Shown: one piece after another, positions 45,423 to 54,434 of the stretch
How the letters are laid out: each line of letters starts with the position of its first letter
Numbering within the stretch: position 1 is the first letter of the stretch
DNA from: ZC4RG30 sp039932715
GTDB lineage: Bacteria > Pseudomonadota > Gammaproteobacteria > Steroidobacterales > Steroidobacteraceae
Direction of reading: 5' to 3'
Assembly: GCA_039932715.1 (NCBI GenBank)
Contig: JBDTPN010000005.1
Coordinates: 90,193 to 154,192 of the forward strand
DNA length: 64,000 bases
Translations under genes and position numbers: made by a program
Notes under the pieces: generated by a model
The model's input: the letters and a program-made list of their open reading frames with translations, nothing else
What the model was told of the DNA's origin: nothing
Database searches by the model: none

Positions 45423-46196
45423 TCAGGCCGGCGCTTTGCTGGTCGCTACGATACGGATGCGCGGCTGCAGGCCGCACTCTTTCGAATCGGTATTCTCCCA
45501 CCACCAGCGGCCCGAGCGGCTGTCGGCGCCAGGTTCGACTGCGCGCGTGCACGGAGCGCAACCGATACTGGGAAACCCACGATCATGCAGTGGATTGTAG
45601 GGGAGCTTGTTGGCACGGATATAGGCCCAGACCTCGTCATTGGTCCAGTCGAGGATGGGGCTGATCTTGTACAGGCCGTTGGTGCCGTCAAACTCTACCG
45701 CCTTGACCTGCGCGCGCGTGGCTGACTGCTGGGCGCGTACGCCCGTCACCCATGCGCCTGCGTCCTTGATGGCGCGACGGAAGGGCTCGACCTTGCGGAT
45801 ATGGCAGCAGGACTGGCGCTCGGCCAGGCCATTGTAGAAACCGTTGATGCCGTTCTCGGCTGTATAGGCTTCAAGCGCAGCTGGATCGGGATAGTAAAGC
45901 CGGATGCGCCGCTGATACCGGCGCTCGATACGCTCGAGCAACTGGTAGGTCTCTTCGTGCAAACGACCCGTATCGATGCTGAAGATCTCAATCTGCGGCA
46001 CGTGTGTCCAGATCAGATCGGTGAGCACCATGGATTCGGCGCCAAGGCTGTTGGAATAGACCACCTTGCCGTGTTGCTCCACGGCACTGCGCAGCAGCTC
46101 TATGGCCGCGCGTACCTTGGCCTCGGGCACGGCAACTTCCTGCCGTGCGGCGGGATTTTGTCCAATGGCGAACTCTTTACCTGACATGGGAGCCAT
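45423..46196 (-). CDS. cysH: adenylyl-sulfate (APS) reductase CysH
   Basis: CysH reduces activated sulfate to sulfite with thioredoxin. The protein carries the paired cysteines of the 4Fe-4S form (SCCHIRKVEP and IGCAPC), so APS rather than PAPS is the probable substrate. The catalytic Cys motif appears as KECGLQ near the C-terminus. The PP-loop-like start YSNSLGAESMVL is visible. I use the ATG at 46196 (257 residues) because GAGGGGG lies 9 bases before it; ATGs at 46214 and 46187 are possible. It heads cysH-cysG-cysK and diverges from hemB. Confidence 0.92.
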   Translation of the reverse strand: MAPMSGKEFAIGQNPAARQEVAVPEAKVRAAIELLRSAVEQHGKVVYSNSLGAESMVLTDLIWTHVPQIEIFSIDTGRLHEETYQLLERIERRYQRRIRLYYPDPAALEAYTAENGINGFYNGLAERQSCCHIRKVEPFRRAIKDAGAWVTGVRAQQSATRAQVKAVEFDGTNGLYKISPILDWTNDEVWAYIRANKLPYNPLHDRGFPSIGCAPCTRAVEPGADSRSGRWWWENTDSKECGLQPRIRIVATSKAPA

Positions 46197-46334
46197 TCTG
46201 AGCAGCCCCCTCATAACATTGGTGCATCAGTAATCCCGGATGGGGGGTCAAACCACGCCCAAGAATCCCCTCTTCGTGGCAGGATGCCCCTGTAGACCAC
46301 CCTTTTGCCGCACCGCACCATCCGTGGAACCATC

Positions 46335-47312
46335 ATGAGCCGAATCTCGCTGCGCCGCCTGCGCCAGGACCCGCACATAAGGGCCCTCACCCGCGAGGCC
46401 CGCCCGCATCCTGAGCAGTTCATACAGCCGCTGTTCGTGGTGGAAGGTATCAGGGAACGCGAAACCATTCCGGGCCTCCCCGAAGTCCACCGTGACACTC
46501 CGGCCTCGCTGCTGACGCAGGTGGAGGCGGACCTCAAGGCCGGGGTCAGCAAATTCCTGCTGTTTGGGGTCCCTTCCACGCACAGCCTCAAGGCTATCGA
46601 CTGGTCATTCACCTCCGGCCAGATCACCAGCCTCAAGCAGCGCTTCGGCAAGGACATCTGGCTGGCCGTGGATGTGTGCCTTTGTTCTTCCACTGCGCAT
46701 GGGCATTGCGGAGTACTCAATGACAATGGGGATCACGTCGACAATGCAGCCAGCGTGGTGGAGCTCGCGGCGGCCGCGCGTGCGTATGCAGATGCGGGCG
46801 CGGATTGCGTCGCGCCCAGCGACATGATGGATGGCCGCATTGCGGCTATCCGCGACGTGCTCGACCGCAACGGTCACGAACGCACCGTGCTGATGAGTTA
46901 CGCGGCAAAGTTCCACTCCAATTTCTATGGACCGTTTCGCGTTGCCGCCGATTCCGCGCCCAAGACCGCCAGCGGTCTGACCGATCGCGCCAGCTACCAG
47001 ATCGATTCCTCGCGCGCCGGCGATGCGCTGCTTTCAGTGGAGCGCGATATTGCAGAAGGCGCGGACATATTGATGGTCAAGCCCGGCCTACCCTATCTCG
47101 ACATACTCGCGGATCTTTCCAGTCGCTATGCCCAACCCTGGGCCGTATACGAAGTCAGCGGTGAATATGCGGGCATCGAGTTGCTTGCCCAACAGGGACT
47201 GGCCAATCGTATCAGTGCGCATCGCGAGGCCTGGACCGCATTCGTACGCGCCGGGGCCAGCATGATCATCAGCTACGGTTCGCGCCATTCGCGCCAGTGG
47301 TTATCCACTTGA
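46335..47312 (+). CDS. hemB: delta-aminolevulinic acid dehydratase HemB
   Basis: HemB joins two 5-aminolevulinate molecules into porphobilinogen. The 325-residue protein has zinc-ligand cysteines Cys115, Cys117 and Cys125 in DVCLCSSTAHGHC, so it is the zinc-dependent type. It also has the two catalytic lysine regions SYAAKFHSNFYGPFR and LMVKPGLPYLDI. The start MSRISLRRLRQDPHIRALTRE fits the family. Its stop overlaps the hemL start (TTGA). Confidence 0.96.
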   Translation: MSRISLRRLRQDPHIRALTREARPHPEQFIQPLFVVEGIRERETIPGLPEVHRDTPASLLTQVEADLKAGVSKFLLFGVPSTHSLKAIDWSFTSGQITSLKQRFGKDIWLAVDVCLCSSTAHGHCGVLNDNGDHVDNAASVVELAAAARAYADAGADCVAPSDMMDGRIAAIRDVLDRNGHERTVLMSYAAKFHSNFYGPFRVAADSAPKTASGLTDRASYQIDSSRAGDALLSVERDIAEGADILMVKPGLPYLDILADLSSRYAQPWAVYEVSGEYAGIELLAQQGLANRISAHREAWTAFVRAGASMIISYGSRHSRQWLST

Positions 47313-48595
47313 GTCGTTCCGACGAGCTGTTCGAACGTTCGCGCTTGGTATCACCGGGTGGCGTGCATTCGCCGGTTCGCGCATTCAAGGGCGTTGGCGG
47401 TACGCCCCGGTTCATGACCGGTGGCCATGGCGCCTGCATCACCGACATCGATGGGCGCGACCTGATTGATTTCTGCATGGCCTTCGGGCCGCTGATCCTG
47501 GGCCACGGCAATGCACCGGTGCGCGATGCGGCCGTTGCGGCCATTCATCGCGGCTGGAGCCTGGGAACCGCCGAACCCTATTCACTGGCTTTGGCCGAGT
47601 TCATCACCCGGCGCATCCCCTGGGTGCAGAGCGTGCGTTTCGTGAATTCCGGTACCGAGGCGGTGATGTCGGCGCTGCGCGTGGCGCGCGGCGCCACCGG
47701 TCGCGACAAGCTTCTGAAGTTCGATGGCTGCTATCACGGCCACACCGATGCCATGCTGATCCGTTCCGGCTCAGGCCTTGCCGAAGCCACGCAGCCGGAC
47801 AGCGCCGGACTCGATCACGCCACGCTGGGTGGCACCCTCGTCGCGCCATTGAACGACGAAGCCGCACTCGATGCGGTGTTTGCCCGTCACGGCAAGGAAA
47901 TCGCAGCCGCTATTATTGAGCCCATGCCCGCCAACTATGGGCTGCTGCCCCAGCGGCGCGAATTTTTGGCGCACCTGGCCACGCTATGCCGCCAGCATGG
48001 CGCGTTGCTGATATTCGATGAGGTCATCAGCGGGTTTCGCATCGGAATGCAGGGTTGCGCCGGGCACTATGGATTCGAGCCCGATCTGGTCACCTACGGC
48101 AAGGTGATTGGTGGCGGTTTCCCCGTGGGCGCCTATGGCGGCAAGCGGCAGTACATGGAACTGGTTGCTCCCGCAGGTCCGGTGTATCAGGCAGGCACGC
48201 TCAGCGCCAACCCAGTGGCCATGTGCGCGGGACTTGCGGTGCTGGAACAACTGGATGACGGTCACGTCTACAGTCAGCTGGAAGCGCTGGGAGCACAGCT
48301 CGAAACAAAGCTTGCGAAGATCGGTGGCCTGACCGTACAGAGACTGGGTTCGGTTTTCTGGCCGTATCTTGCAGCAGGGGCGGCGCCACTGCGCAGCCTC
48401 GGTGACCTCAAGGGCAAACCTGCCGCTGCATTCGGGCCGGTATTCCACAGCGTGCTGGACGCAGGAATCTACCTCGCACCCAGCGCATTCGAAGTGGGCT
48501 TTCTATCAGCTGCGCACACCAGTGCGCATGTGGATGCGCTGGTCACAGCCATGGCTGCCGCCATGGCGGCCAACGCGAGCTCGCCGGCCCGCTAG
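47309..48595 (+). CDS. hemL: glutamate-1-semialdehyde 2,1-aminomutase HemL
   Basis: HemL makes 5-aminolevulinate from glutamate-1-semialdehyde, the substrate of HemB. The protein has PLP-binding Lys265 in TYGKVIGGGFPVGAYGG, the N-terminal LVSPGGVHSPVRAFKGVGG and the FDEVISGFRIG aspartate motif. I start at a TTG at 47309 because it overlaps the hemB stop and yields the family's SRSDELF beginning; a GTG at 47297 would add four residues. Its TAG stop interlocks with the DUF934 stop on the other strand (CTAG). Confidence 0.95.
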   Translation: MSRSDELFERSRLVSPGGVHSPVRAFKGVGGTPRFMTGGHGACITDIDGRDLIDFCMAFGPLILGHGNAPVRDAAVAAIHRGWSLGTAEPYSLALAEFITRRIPWVQSVRFVNSGTEAVMSALRVARGATGRDKLLKFDGCYHGHTDAMLIRSGSGLAEATQPDSAGLDHATLGGTLVAPLNDEAALDAVFARHGKEIAAAIIEPMPANYGLLPQRREFLAHLATLCRQHGALLIFDEVISGFRIGMQGCAGHYGFEPDLVTYGKVIGGGFPVGAYGGKRQYMELVAPAGPVYQAGTLSANPVAMCAGLAVLEQLDDGHVYSQLEALGAQLETKLAKIGGLTVQRLGSVFWPYLAAGAAPLRSLGDLKGKPAAAFGPVFHSVLDAGIYLAPSAFEVGFLSAAHTSAHVDALVTAMAAAMAANASSPAR

Positions 48596-49047
48596 CTGCC
48601 GTAGCGGCGTCGCGGGCGCGTCAAAGACAATGGCCCTGACTGATAGGCCACGCTGAAGCGCTCAAGCTGCGCAATCGCCAGCGCGACATCCTCGCCGTCG
48701 ACCACGTCGAAGGCGTCGAAGCCGCAGCGCGCCAGGAAAAATATCTGGTCGACACGCACCATGCCCACGGCGCGCAGCTCGCCCAGGTAACCATGCCGCT
48801 CACGCAGCAGGCGACCCAGCGTGTAGCCGCGACCTTCACCGCTGCTGCCGAAATGAATCGCTATAACAGGCAGCTTTGACAGCCAGGGCAACAAGGGATC
48901 GAAATCCTGGTCTTCGGGCTTGAGCAGAACGCCGCGCTGGCTCTCCGGTTCGCCCGCTTCCATCGCCTTGAGGTAATCGGCCAGGGGCAGCAACGGTGGG
49001 GTGCCGTCGTTTGCCACCAGGGCCCGCCCCTTAATGAGCTGGGCCAT
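48592..49047 (-). CDS. DUF934 protein, sulfite-reduction partner
   Basis: A 151-residue DUF934 protein, a family nearly always found beside cysI-type sulfite reductase genes in proteobacteria and thought to help sulfite reduction. Recognised parts are MAQLIKGRALVAND, GVLLKPEDQDFDPLLPWL, AIHFGSSGEGRGYTLGRLLRER and VGMVRVDQIFFLARCGFDAF. It starts inside the 3' end of cysI (17-base overlap), so the two are coupled. The longer open frame to 49311 lies within cysI and is not real. Confidence 0.9.
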   Translation of the reverse strand: MAQLIKGRALVANDGTPPLLPLADYLKAMEAGEPESQRGVLLKPEDQDFDPLLPWLSKLPVIAIHFGSSGEGRGYTLGRLLRERHGYLGELRAVGMVRVDQIFFLARCGFDAFDVVDGEDVALAIAQLERFSVAYQSGPLSLTRPRRRYGS

Positions 49048-50677
49048 AAACCTTTTCGCGGAAAGGCGCGACCCCGAGGCGGCGCACGGTCTCGAGAAAT
49101 GCCTCGCCATCTTCACGATGCGCAACATACACGTCGAGAAGCTTGGCGATGGTCGCCGCCACTTCGGACTTGGCCACCGAAGGGCCGATGACATCGCCCA
49201 GTGAACTGATACCGCTGGCCGAACCACCAATAGTGATCTGATACCACTCCTCGCCATGCTTGTCGACGCCGAGAATGCCGATGTGTCCCACATGATGATG
49301 GCCGCAGGCATTCATGCAGCCAGACATTTTTATCTCGATATGTCCCAGGTCATAGAGATAGTCGAAATCACTGAACCGCTCATGGATCTGCTTGGCGATG
49401 TCAATCGATCCGGCGTTGGCCAGGCTGCAGAAGTCCAGCCCCGGGCAGCAGATCATGTCGGTGAGCGTCCCGATGTTTGGCGTTGCAAGCGACAATTGCG
49501 CCAGCTGCTTCCAGGTTTCCATCAGATCGATCTGTCGCACTTCGCCCAGCACCAGATTCTGGTCATGCGTGACGCGCAGCTGTCCGCTGGAAACGCGATC
49601 GGCAAGATCGGCGAGACTGTCCATCTGGGACGAAAACATGTCCCCGGGTGCTTCGCCGTGCTTCTTGAGGGACACAACGACAGCGCGGTAACCGGGCACC
49701 TTGTGCGAGCGTGTGTTGTAGCGATACCAGGCCAGGAATTCAGCGCTCTGCCCCTGGGTTACGTCCGCGTCTGGCAGCTTTTCGTAAGGGGGCGGCGCGA
49801 AGAACGCGCGCACGCGATCGATTTCGGCGGTATCCAGGTGCAGTGAGGATTCCCGAATTCGTTCCCACTCAGCCTCGACCAGGTCCCGAAAGGCCTCCGT
49901 TCCCTTGGCCTTCACGAGGATCTTGATGCGTGCCTTGTAGATGTTGTCGCGCCGGCCTTCCAGATTGTAAACGCGAAGAATTGCTTCCAGATATGACAAC
50001 AGGTGTTCGCGCGGCAGGAATTCGCGGATGACCTTGCCGAGCATGGGTGTGCGACCCAGGCCGCCGCCAACCAGCACTTCGAAGCCAACGCTCCCCTGTG
50101 CATCGCGACGCATGTGCAGACCGATGTCATGAACTTCGGAGGCGGCGCGGTCCGCCGGCGAACCGGTTACGGCAATCTTGAACTTGCGCGGCAGGTAGGT
50201 GAATTCCGGATGCAGGGTGGACCACTGGCGGATGATTTCGCAATACGGGCGCGGATCATCCAGCTCATCGGGCGCGATACCTGCGAAATGATCTGCCGTG
50301 GTGTTGCGGATGCAGTTGCCGCTGGTCTGGATGGCGTGCATTTCCACCGAAGCCAGGTCGGCCAGCATGTCGGGCACGTCTTCGAGCTTTGGCCAGTTGT
50401 ACTGGATGTTCTGTCGCGTGGTGAAGTGAGCGTAATCGCGGTCGTACTTGCGGGCCAGGTGCGCCAGCATGCGCAGCTGCCGCGTGGCCAGCAGGCCATA
50501 GGGAATGGCAATGCGCAGCATGGGCGCGTGCTTCTGGATGTAGAGCCCATTGCGCAATCGCAAGGGCCGAAACTCGTCTTCTGACAGTTTGCCGGAGAGA
50601 AAACGCAGCGTCTGGTCACGAAACTGTGCCACGCGTTCGTTGACCAGGGTGGTATCGATGTCGTCGTAGCGGTACAT
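49031..50677 (-). CDS. cysI: sulfite reductase hemoprotein, nitrite/sulfite reductase family
   Basis: A 548-residue siroheme and 4Fe-4S enzyme that reduces sulfite to sulfide. Cluster ligands are visible as Cys411, Cys417, Cys454 and Cys458 (CPGLDFC and CMNAC), in the order expected for the shared siroheme-cluster site. The TTRQNIQYNW segment and the nearby TSGNCIRNTT resemble the family's siroheme-binding arginine regions. The flavoprotein partner CysJ is not in this window; electrons may come from ferredoxin or another partner. DUF934 is coupled downstream. TACAGT ends 8 bases before the ATG. A nitrite reductase role is less likely given the cys neighbours. Confidence 0.92.
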   Translation of the reverse strand: MYRYDDIDTTLVNERVAQFRDQTLRFLSGKLSEDEFRPLRLRNGLYIQKHAPMLRIAIPYGLLATRQLRMLAHLARKYDRDYAHFTTRQNIQYNWPKLEDVPDMLADLASVEMHAIQTSGNCIRNTTADHFAGIAPDELDDPRPYCEIIRQWSTLHPEFTYLPRKFKIAVTGSPADRAASEVHDIGLHMRRDAQGSVGFEVLVGGGLGRTPMLGKVIREFLPREHLLSYLEAILRVYNLEGRRDNIYKARIKILVKAKGTEAFRDLVEAEWERIRESSLHLDTAEIDRVRAFFAPPPYEKLPDADVTQGQSAEFLAWYRYNTRSHKVPGYRAVVVSLKKHGEAPGDMFSSQMDSLADLADRVSSGQLRVTHDQNLVLGEVRQIDLMETWKQLAQLSLATPNIGTLTDMICCPGLDFCSLANAGSIDIAKQIHERFSDFDYLYDLGHIEIKMSGCMNACGHHHVGHIGILGVDKHGEEWYQITIGGSASGISSLGDVIGPSVAKSEVAATIAKLLDVYVAHREDGEAFLETVRRLGVAPFREKVYGPAH

Positions 50678-50685
50678 GGGGTGTG

Positions 50686-50691
50686 ACTGTA
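50686..50691 (-). promoter_or_regulatory. possible -10 box for cysI-DUF934
   Basis: TACAGT on the minus strand ends 8 bases before the cysI ATG. The 81-base gap to ppc holds no other obvious signal. Confidence 0.4.
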
Positions 50692-50758
50692 CGGGAAAGT
50701 CCGGCCACGTTGCTGTGCGGGAGCGTTATTTTGAACTGCGCGCCGGTTATTTAGCCGC

Positions 50759-53494
50759 TTATCCCGTCGTCTGGAGTCCCTGCGCAATACCACTGACGCT
50801 GGCAAGCAAAGCCTGGAACAGGTCTTCGTCCTCGCGCGCGGTGGCCCGCCAGCGGCGCAGCAGGTCGATCTGCATCAGGTTCATCGGGTCCACATAGGGG
50901 TTGCGCAACTGGATAGCCCGTTGTTGCGTGCGATCGGAGTCCAGCAATTCCCCTGAGCCCTTGATGGCCAGCACTGCATTACAGCAATGCAGGTATTCAT
51001 CCCGCAGCAAGGGCGCAAAGCGCTGCAATCCGGGGGACACCAGCTGCACATATTGCTCGGCAATGCCCAGGTCCGTACGCGCCAGCTGCGCTTCCAGGTC
51101 GTCAACCACCGAGGTGAAGAATGGCCAGGCGCCATAGACCTCGCGCAGCGCATCCAGCTCGCCCGCAGAGATTGCAGCGTGCAAGGCCACGCCTGAACCG
51201 TACCAGCCGGGCATGAAATACCGCGACTGTGACCACGCGAACATCCACGGGGTTGATCGAACCCGGCGCGCGCCCACCTGGCTGCTGCTGGCTTCCCAGA
51301 TCGAGCGCGAGCCGATCTGCATCCGATCGATCACATCGATAGGCGTGACGCTGCGAAAGAAATCCTGGAAGTCACGATCATCGATGACCAGCGCGCGCCA
51401 CGCCGCCCGGCTCTGCGTGGCCAATGCCGTGACCAGCGCATGTTGTTGCACAGTCTCCACCAGCGCCCTGCCATGGCGGCGGGCCTGGGTGGCGATGGCC
51501 AGCGTGCCGCAGGCACGCTCCAGGGTGCGCAGCGCGTTGGACTTGAGCCCATAACTCTGGCTCAGTGTTTCGCCCTGTTCAGTCACGCGCAACGCGCCAT
51601 CGACGGTGTCCGCGGGCGCGGCGCGAATCAGTTCATCGAGACGGATGCCGCCACGGGCCACGCTGCCGCCGCGGGCGTGATAAATCACCGCGGGCTGCCC
51701 GGCCGCCGCGAACGACTGCGTCAAATTGCGCTGCGCGTCATACACCGCCAGGCGCATGCCCATGAAGCCGCTGTCGCGACTGGCCTGCGAATAGCCGACA
51801 AAAACCGGTTGCGGCACATCGCGGGCCGCAAGGTGCGCCCGATAGCCGGGGTTGGCCAGCAGGTCGCGCATGGTGTCGCCGGCGCTGCGCAGGCTATCAC
51901 CCGATTCGAACAGTGGCGCAAAGTCGAGGCCGATCTGGCCAGAGCGGCGATCATCCACGCCTGCCCAGCGCGCCAGCACCAGCGGCGCCAGCACATCTTG
52001 CGGACCGCTGGTGCGCGCAACCACATAGTTGCCAATGGCCGCTTCGCCGAAGCGGCTGCGACACTGCATTGCGGTCTCGAATACCGCCAGCGTGCGTTTA
52101 CCCAATGCGTCCAGCGGGGCCACCGGACCGGTGTTGTGCTCGAGGATGGCGGTCAGACGTTGCAGTCGATCCGCGGCATCGCGCTGCATCCACCGGGGGT
52201 CATCCATGCCCTGCCCGATGACCTGGTGATGCACATCTGCACGTTGCTTGAGATCCAGCGTGGCCATGTGGAATCCGAAGGTATCCACACGCAACAGCAG
52301 GCGTCGCACCAGGTGGTAACCGGCGTGCATGCCGCGATTGGCCAGCAGGCTCTGCGCCGCCAGCAGCAGGTCGGCGCGAAATTGCTCCACGCGTTCATAG
52401 CGACTGGCCCGCCCGTCATAGGTCTGGCGCAATCGCTGGCCAATCTGCGCGAAGAACACCCGGTACGGCATCTGGTCATGTCGCGCCGGTGCCTCGGAAC
52501 GCGCGCCTGGCAGGAGGATGGTGTATTCCTCAATGCGCCGCCGCAGTGCCGGTGTGATGCCAACGCGACTTGCGCTCTGCGACAACAGCTGCGAAAGCTG
52601 CCGGCATTCATTGAAGTATTCATTGACGATGACCTGCTGCTGGCGCGCCAGGGTCTCGCGTATGGACTTGGCATGAACGTCGGCCGAGCGCTCCATATCG
52701 CCACCCACCCAGGTGCCAAACTGCAGCACGATGGGCGGATCCCTGTCAGTGACCACGAGGCCATAGAGTTTTTCCAGCGCGCCGGCGATCTCTTCGTAGA
52801 ACGTCGGTACGATGCGATACAGCACCTCGGCAAAATGAAACAGCGCGTGTTCGCGTTCATCGGCCACGGTCAGGCGCTGCCGCGGATGCTCCTCGGTCTG
52901 CCAGCCGGTAGTGATCTCGGTGCGCAGCCGCGCCCACAGATGGCGTCGCTCCTGTGGCTCGAGGCTGGCATTGAGCCGATCCAGCAGCGAGTCGGCCATG
53001 CGCTGCTGGCGACGCAGTTGCGTACGCCGGGTGGACTCGGTGGGATGTGCAACCAGTATGGGCTGGATGCGCAAGGTGGCCAGCAGTTGCAGCACATCGT
53101 CCAGGGACATTCCCTGCTGCTTGAGTTGCGCCAGCGCGTCTTCGATGCCACCGGGCTGCGGGCGCCCGCTGTCGGCCAGGAAATATTCGCGCCGGCGCCG
53201 GATTCGGTGCACGCGTTCGGCCAGGTTGACTGCCTGGAACCAGGTGGAAAACGCGCGCACCAGGTCACGCGCCTCGGCCGGTGGACGACCGGCCACCCTC
53301 AATGCCAGGGCATCGCCGCCTGAGCTGCCATCGCGGCGCCGCTGGATGGCGGCGCGGCGGTCGCCTTCAACCAGGTCGTACAGCGACTGCCCGCCCTGTT
53401 CGCGAAGCATGTCGCCCACGAGCGCGCCCAGCTCATGCACGTCCTCGCGCAGTGCCAGGTGCTTGGGGGGAAACTGGATCTGATCTCGGTCCAC
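50759..53494 (-). CDS. ppc: phosphoenolpyruvate carboxylase, divergent active site
   Basis: PEP carboxylase refills the TCA cycle by carboxylating PEP to oxaloacetate. It is 911 residues, with catalytic His150 in LVAHPTESTRRT and the RVTEQGE segment. Two signatures are altered: the GYSDSxKDxG loop reads GYSQASRDSG with Arg573 where E. coli has Lys546, and the FHGRGGxxxRGG loop reads YHARGGSVARGG. The C-terminus ends LQTTG instead of the usual NTG. The start is a GTG at 53494, 9 bases after TAGAAT. PEPC identity is secure; activity or regulation may differ from the E. coli enzyme. Confidence 0.88.
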   Translation of the reverse strand: MDRDQIQFPPKHLALREDVHELGALVGDMLREQGGQSLYDLVEGDRRAAIQRRRDGSSGGDALALRVAGRPPAEARDLVRAFSTWFQAVNLAERVHRIRRRREYFLADSGRPQPGGIEDALAQLKQQGMSLDDVLQLLATLRIQPILVAHPTESTRRTQLRRQQRMADSLLDRLNASLEPQERRHLWARLRTEITTGWQTEEHPRQRLTVADEREHALFHFAEVLYRIVPTFYEEIAGALEKLYGLVVTDRDPPIVLQFGTWVGGDMERSADVHAKSIRETLARQQQVIVNEYFNECRQLSQLLSQSASRVGITPALRRRIEEYTILLPGARSEAPARHDQMPYRVFFAQIGQRLRQTYDGRASRYERVEQFRADLLLAAQSLLANRGMHAGYHLVRRLLLRVDTFGFHMATLDLKQRADVHHQVIGQGMDDPRWMQRDAADRLQRLTAILEHNTGPVAPLDALGKRTLAVFETAMQCRSRFGEAAIGNYVVARTSGPQDVLAPLVLARWAGVDDRRSGQIGLDFAPLFESGDSLRSAGDTMRDLLANPGYRAHLAARDVPQPVFVGYSQASRDSGFMGMRLAVYDAQRNLTQSFAAAGQPAVIYHARGGSVARGGIRLDELIRAAPADTVDGALRVTEQGETLSQSYGLKSNALRTLERACGTLAIATQARRHGRALVETVQQHALVTALATQSRAAWRALVIDDRDFQDFFRSVTPIDVIDRMQIGSRSIWEASSSQVGARRVRSTPWMFAWSQSRYFMPGWYGSGVALHAAISAGELDALREVYGAWPFFTSVVDDLEAQLARTDLGIAEQYVQLVSPGLQRFAPLLRDEYLHCCNAVLAIKGSGELLDSDRTQQRAIQLRNPYVDPMNLMQIDLLRRWRATAREDEDLFQALLASVSGIAQGLQTTG

Positions 53495-53503
53495 GGCGCC
53501 GCG

Positions 53504-53509
53504 ATTCTA
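53504..53509 (-). promoter_or_regulatory. possible -10 box for ppc
   Basis: TAGAAT on the minus strand ends 9 bases before the ppc GTG. No clear -35 is present. Confidence 0.4.
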
Positions 53510-53543
53510 CCCATGCCGGCGACGCCGGTGGCATCCTGATGGA

Positions 53544-54434
53544 GTGAATCGCGATACCGCCATGGGCCTGTCGCTGGCAGGGGCCGGCGCCATCCTGTTT
53601 GCCAGCAAGGGGCTATTCTCCAAGGCCCTGTTCCATGGCGGCGTCGACTTCATCACCATGACCTCCCTGCGGGCAGTGCTGGCGCTGCCCATGTTCTTCG
53701 CCCTGGGCCTGACGCGCGGCGTGCGTCCATGGCGCGCCTCGGGCAAATCCATCGCACTGGCCGCTCTGGCGGGCGTGCTGTGCTACGGCCTGGGGTCCAT
53801 GGTTGATTTTCGTGCGCTGGAGATGATCGACGTGAGCCTGGAGCGTGCGTTGATATTCACCTATCCGGCGTTGATCGTGGCCTGGCTGGCGTTGACCCGA
53901 CGCCAGCGGCCCCACCCGCGCGCGCTGATTGCGCTGGGTCTGACCTACCTGGGCATAGTGCTGGTAGTCGGCGCCTTCGATGCGCAGCTGTGGCGCCAGA
54001 ACCTGGCCGGTTCGCTGCTGGTTTTATTCAGTGCGGTCACCACGGCCAGTTACTTCCTGCTGGGAGAGCGCTGCATTCCGGAACTGGGCAGCGGTGGATT
54101 CACCATTGTCGCCATGACCGCCGCAGCGGTGGTGGTGTGCGCGACCTTCCTGTTCACGCACCCGTTGTCGGTGATCGCCGCCGTCACGTGGACACAGTGG
54201 CTGCTGCTGCTGGCGCTGTCCATTTTATGTATGTTCCTGCCCACGCTGCTGCAGGCCGAAGGCATCAAACGGGTGGGCGCAGCGCGCGGCTCATTGGCCG
54301 GCACCATCGGCCCACCGGCGGCATTGTTCATGGGCATGATGTTGCTGGGTGAACGTCCGGGCCCATGGCAACTGGTGGGCACCGGCCTGATCCTGGTGGG
54401 TATCTACGTCACTTCGCGACGCCAGAATCAGTGA
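53544..54434 (+). CDS. EamA-family (DMT) transporter
   Basis: A 296-residue inner-membrane protein with ten predicted helices in two EamA repeats (about 8-140 and 150-290). Repeat landmarks are LIFTYPALIVAWLAL near the end of the first repeat and GTIGPPAALFMGMMLLGERPGPWQLVGTGLILVG in the second. Drug/metabolite transporters export amino acids or metabolites; substrate cannot be told. The start is uncertain: a GTG at 53544, or an ATG at 53562. The stop overlaps the convergent cytochrome gene by 7 bases. Confidence 0.87.
   Translation: MNRDTAMGLSLAGAGAILFASKGLFSKALFHGGVDFITMTSLRAVLALPMFFALGLTRGVRPWRASGKSIALAALAGVLCYGLGSMVDFRALEMIDVSLERALIFTYPALIVAWLALTRRQRPHPRALIALGLTYLGIVLVVGAFDAQLWRQNLAGSLLVLFSAVTTASYFLLGERCIPELGSGGFTIVAMTAAAVVVCATFLFTHPLSVIAAVTWTQWLLLLALSILCMFLPTLLQAEGIKRVGAARGSLAGTIGPPAALFMGMMLLGERPGPWQLVGTGLILVGIYVTSRRQNQ

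Noticed and set aside
51440..53323. 627-codon open frame opposite ppc.
   Set aside because: ppc has catalytic motifs throughout; the opposite frame has none.
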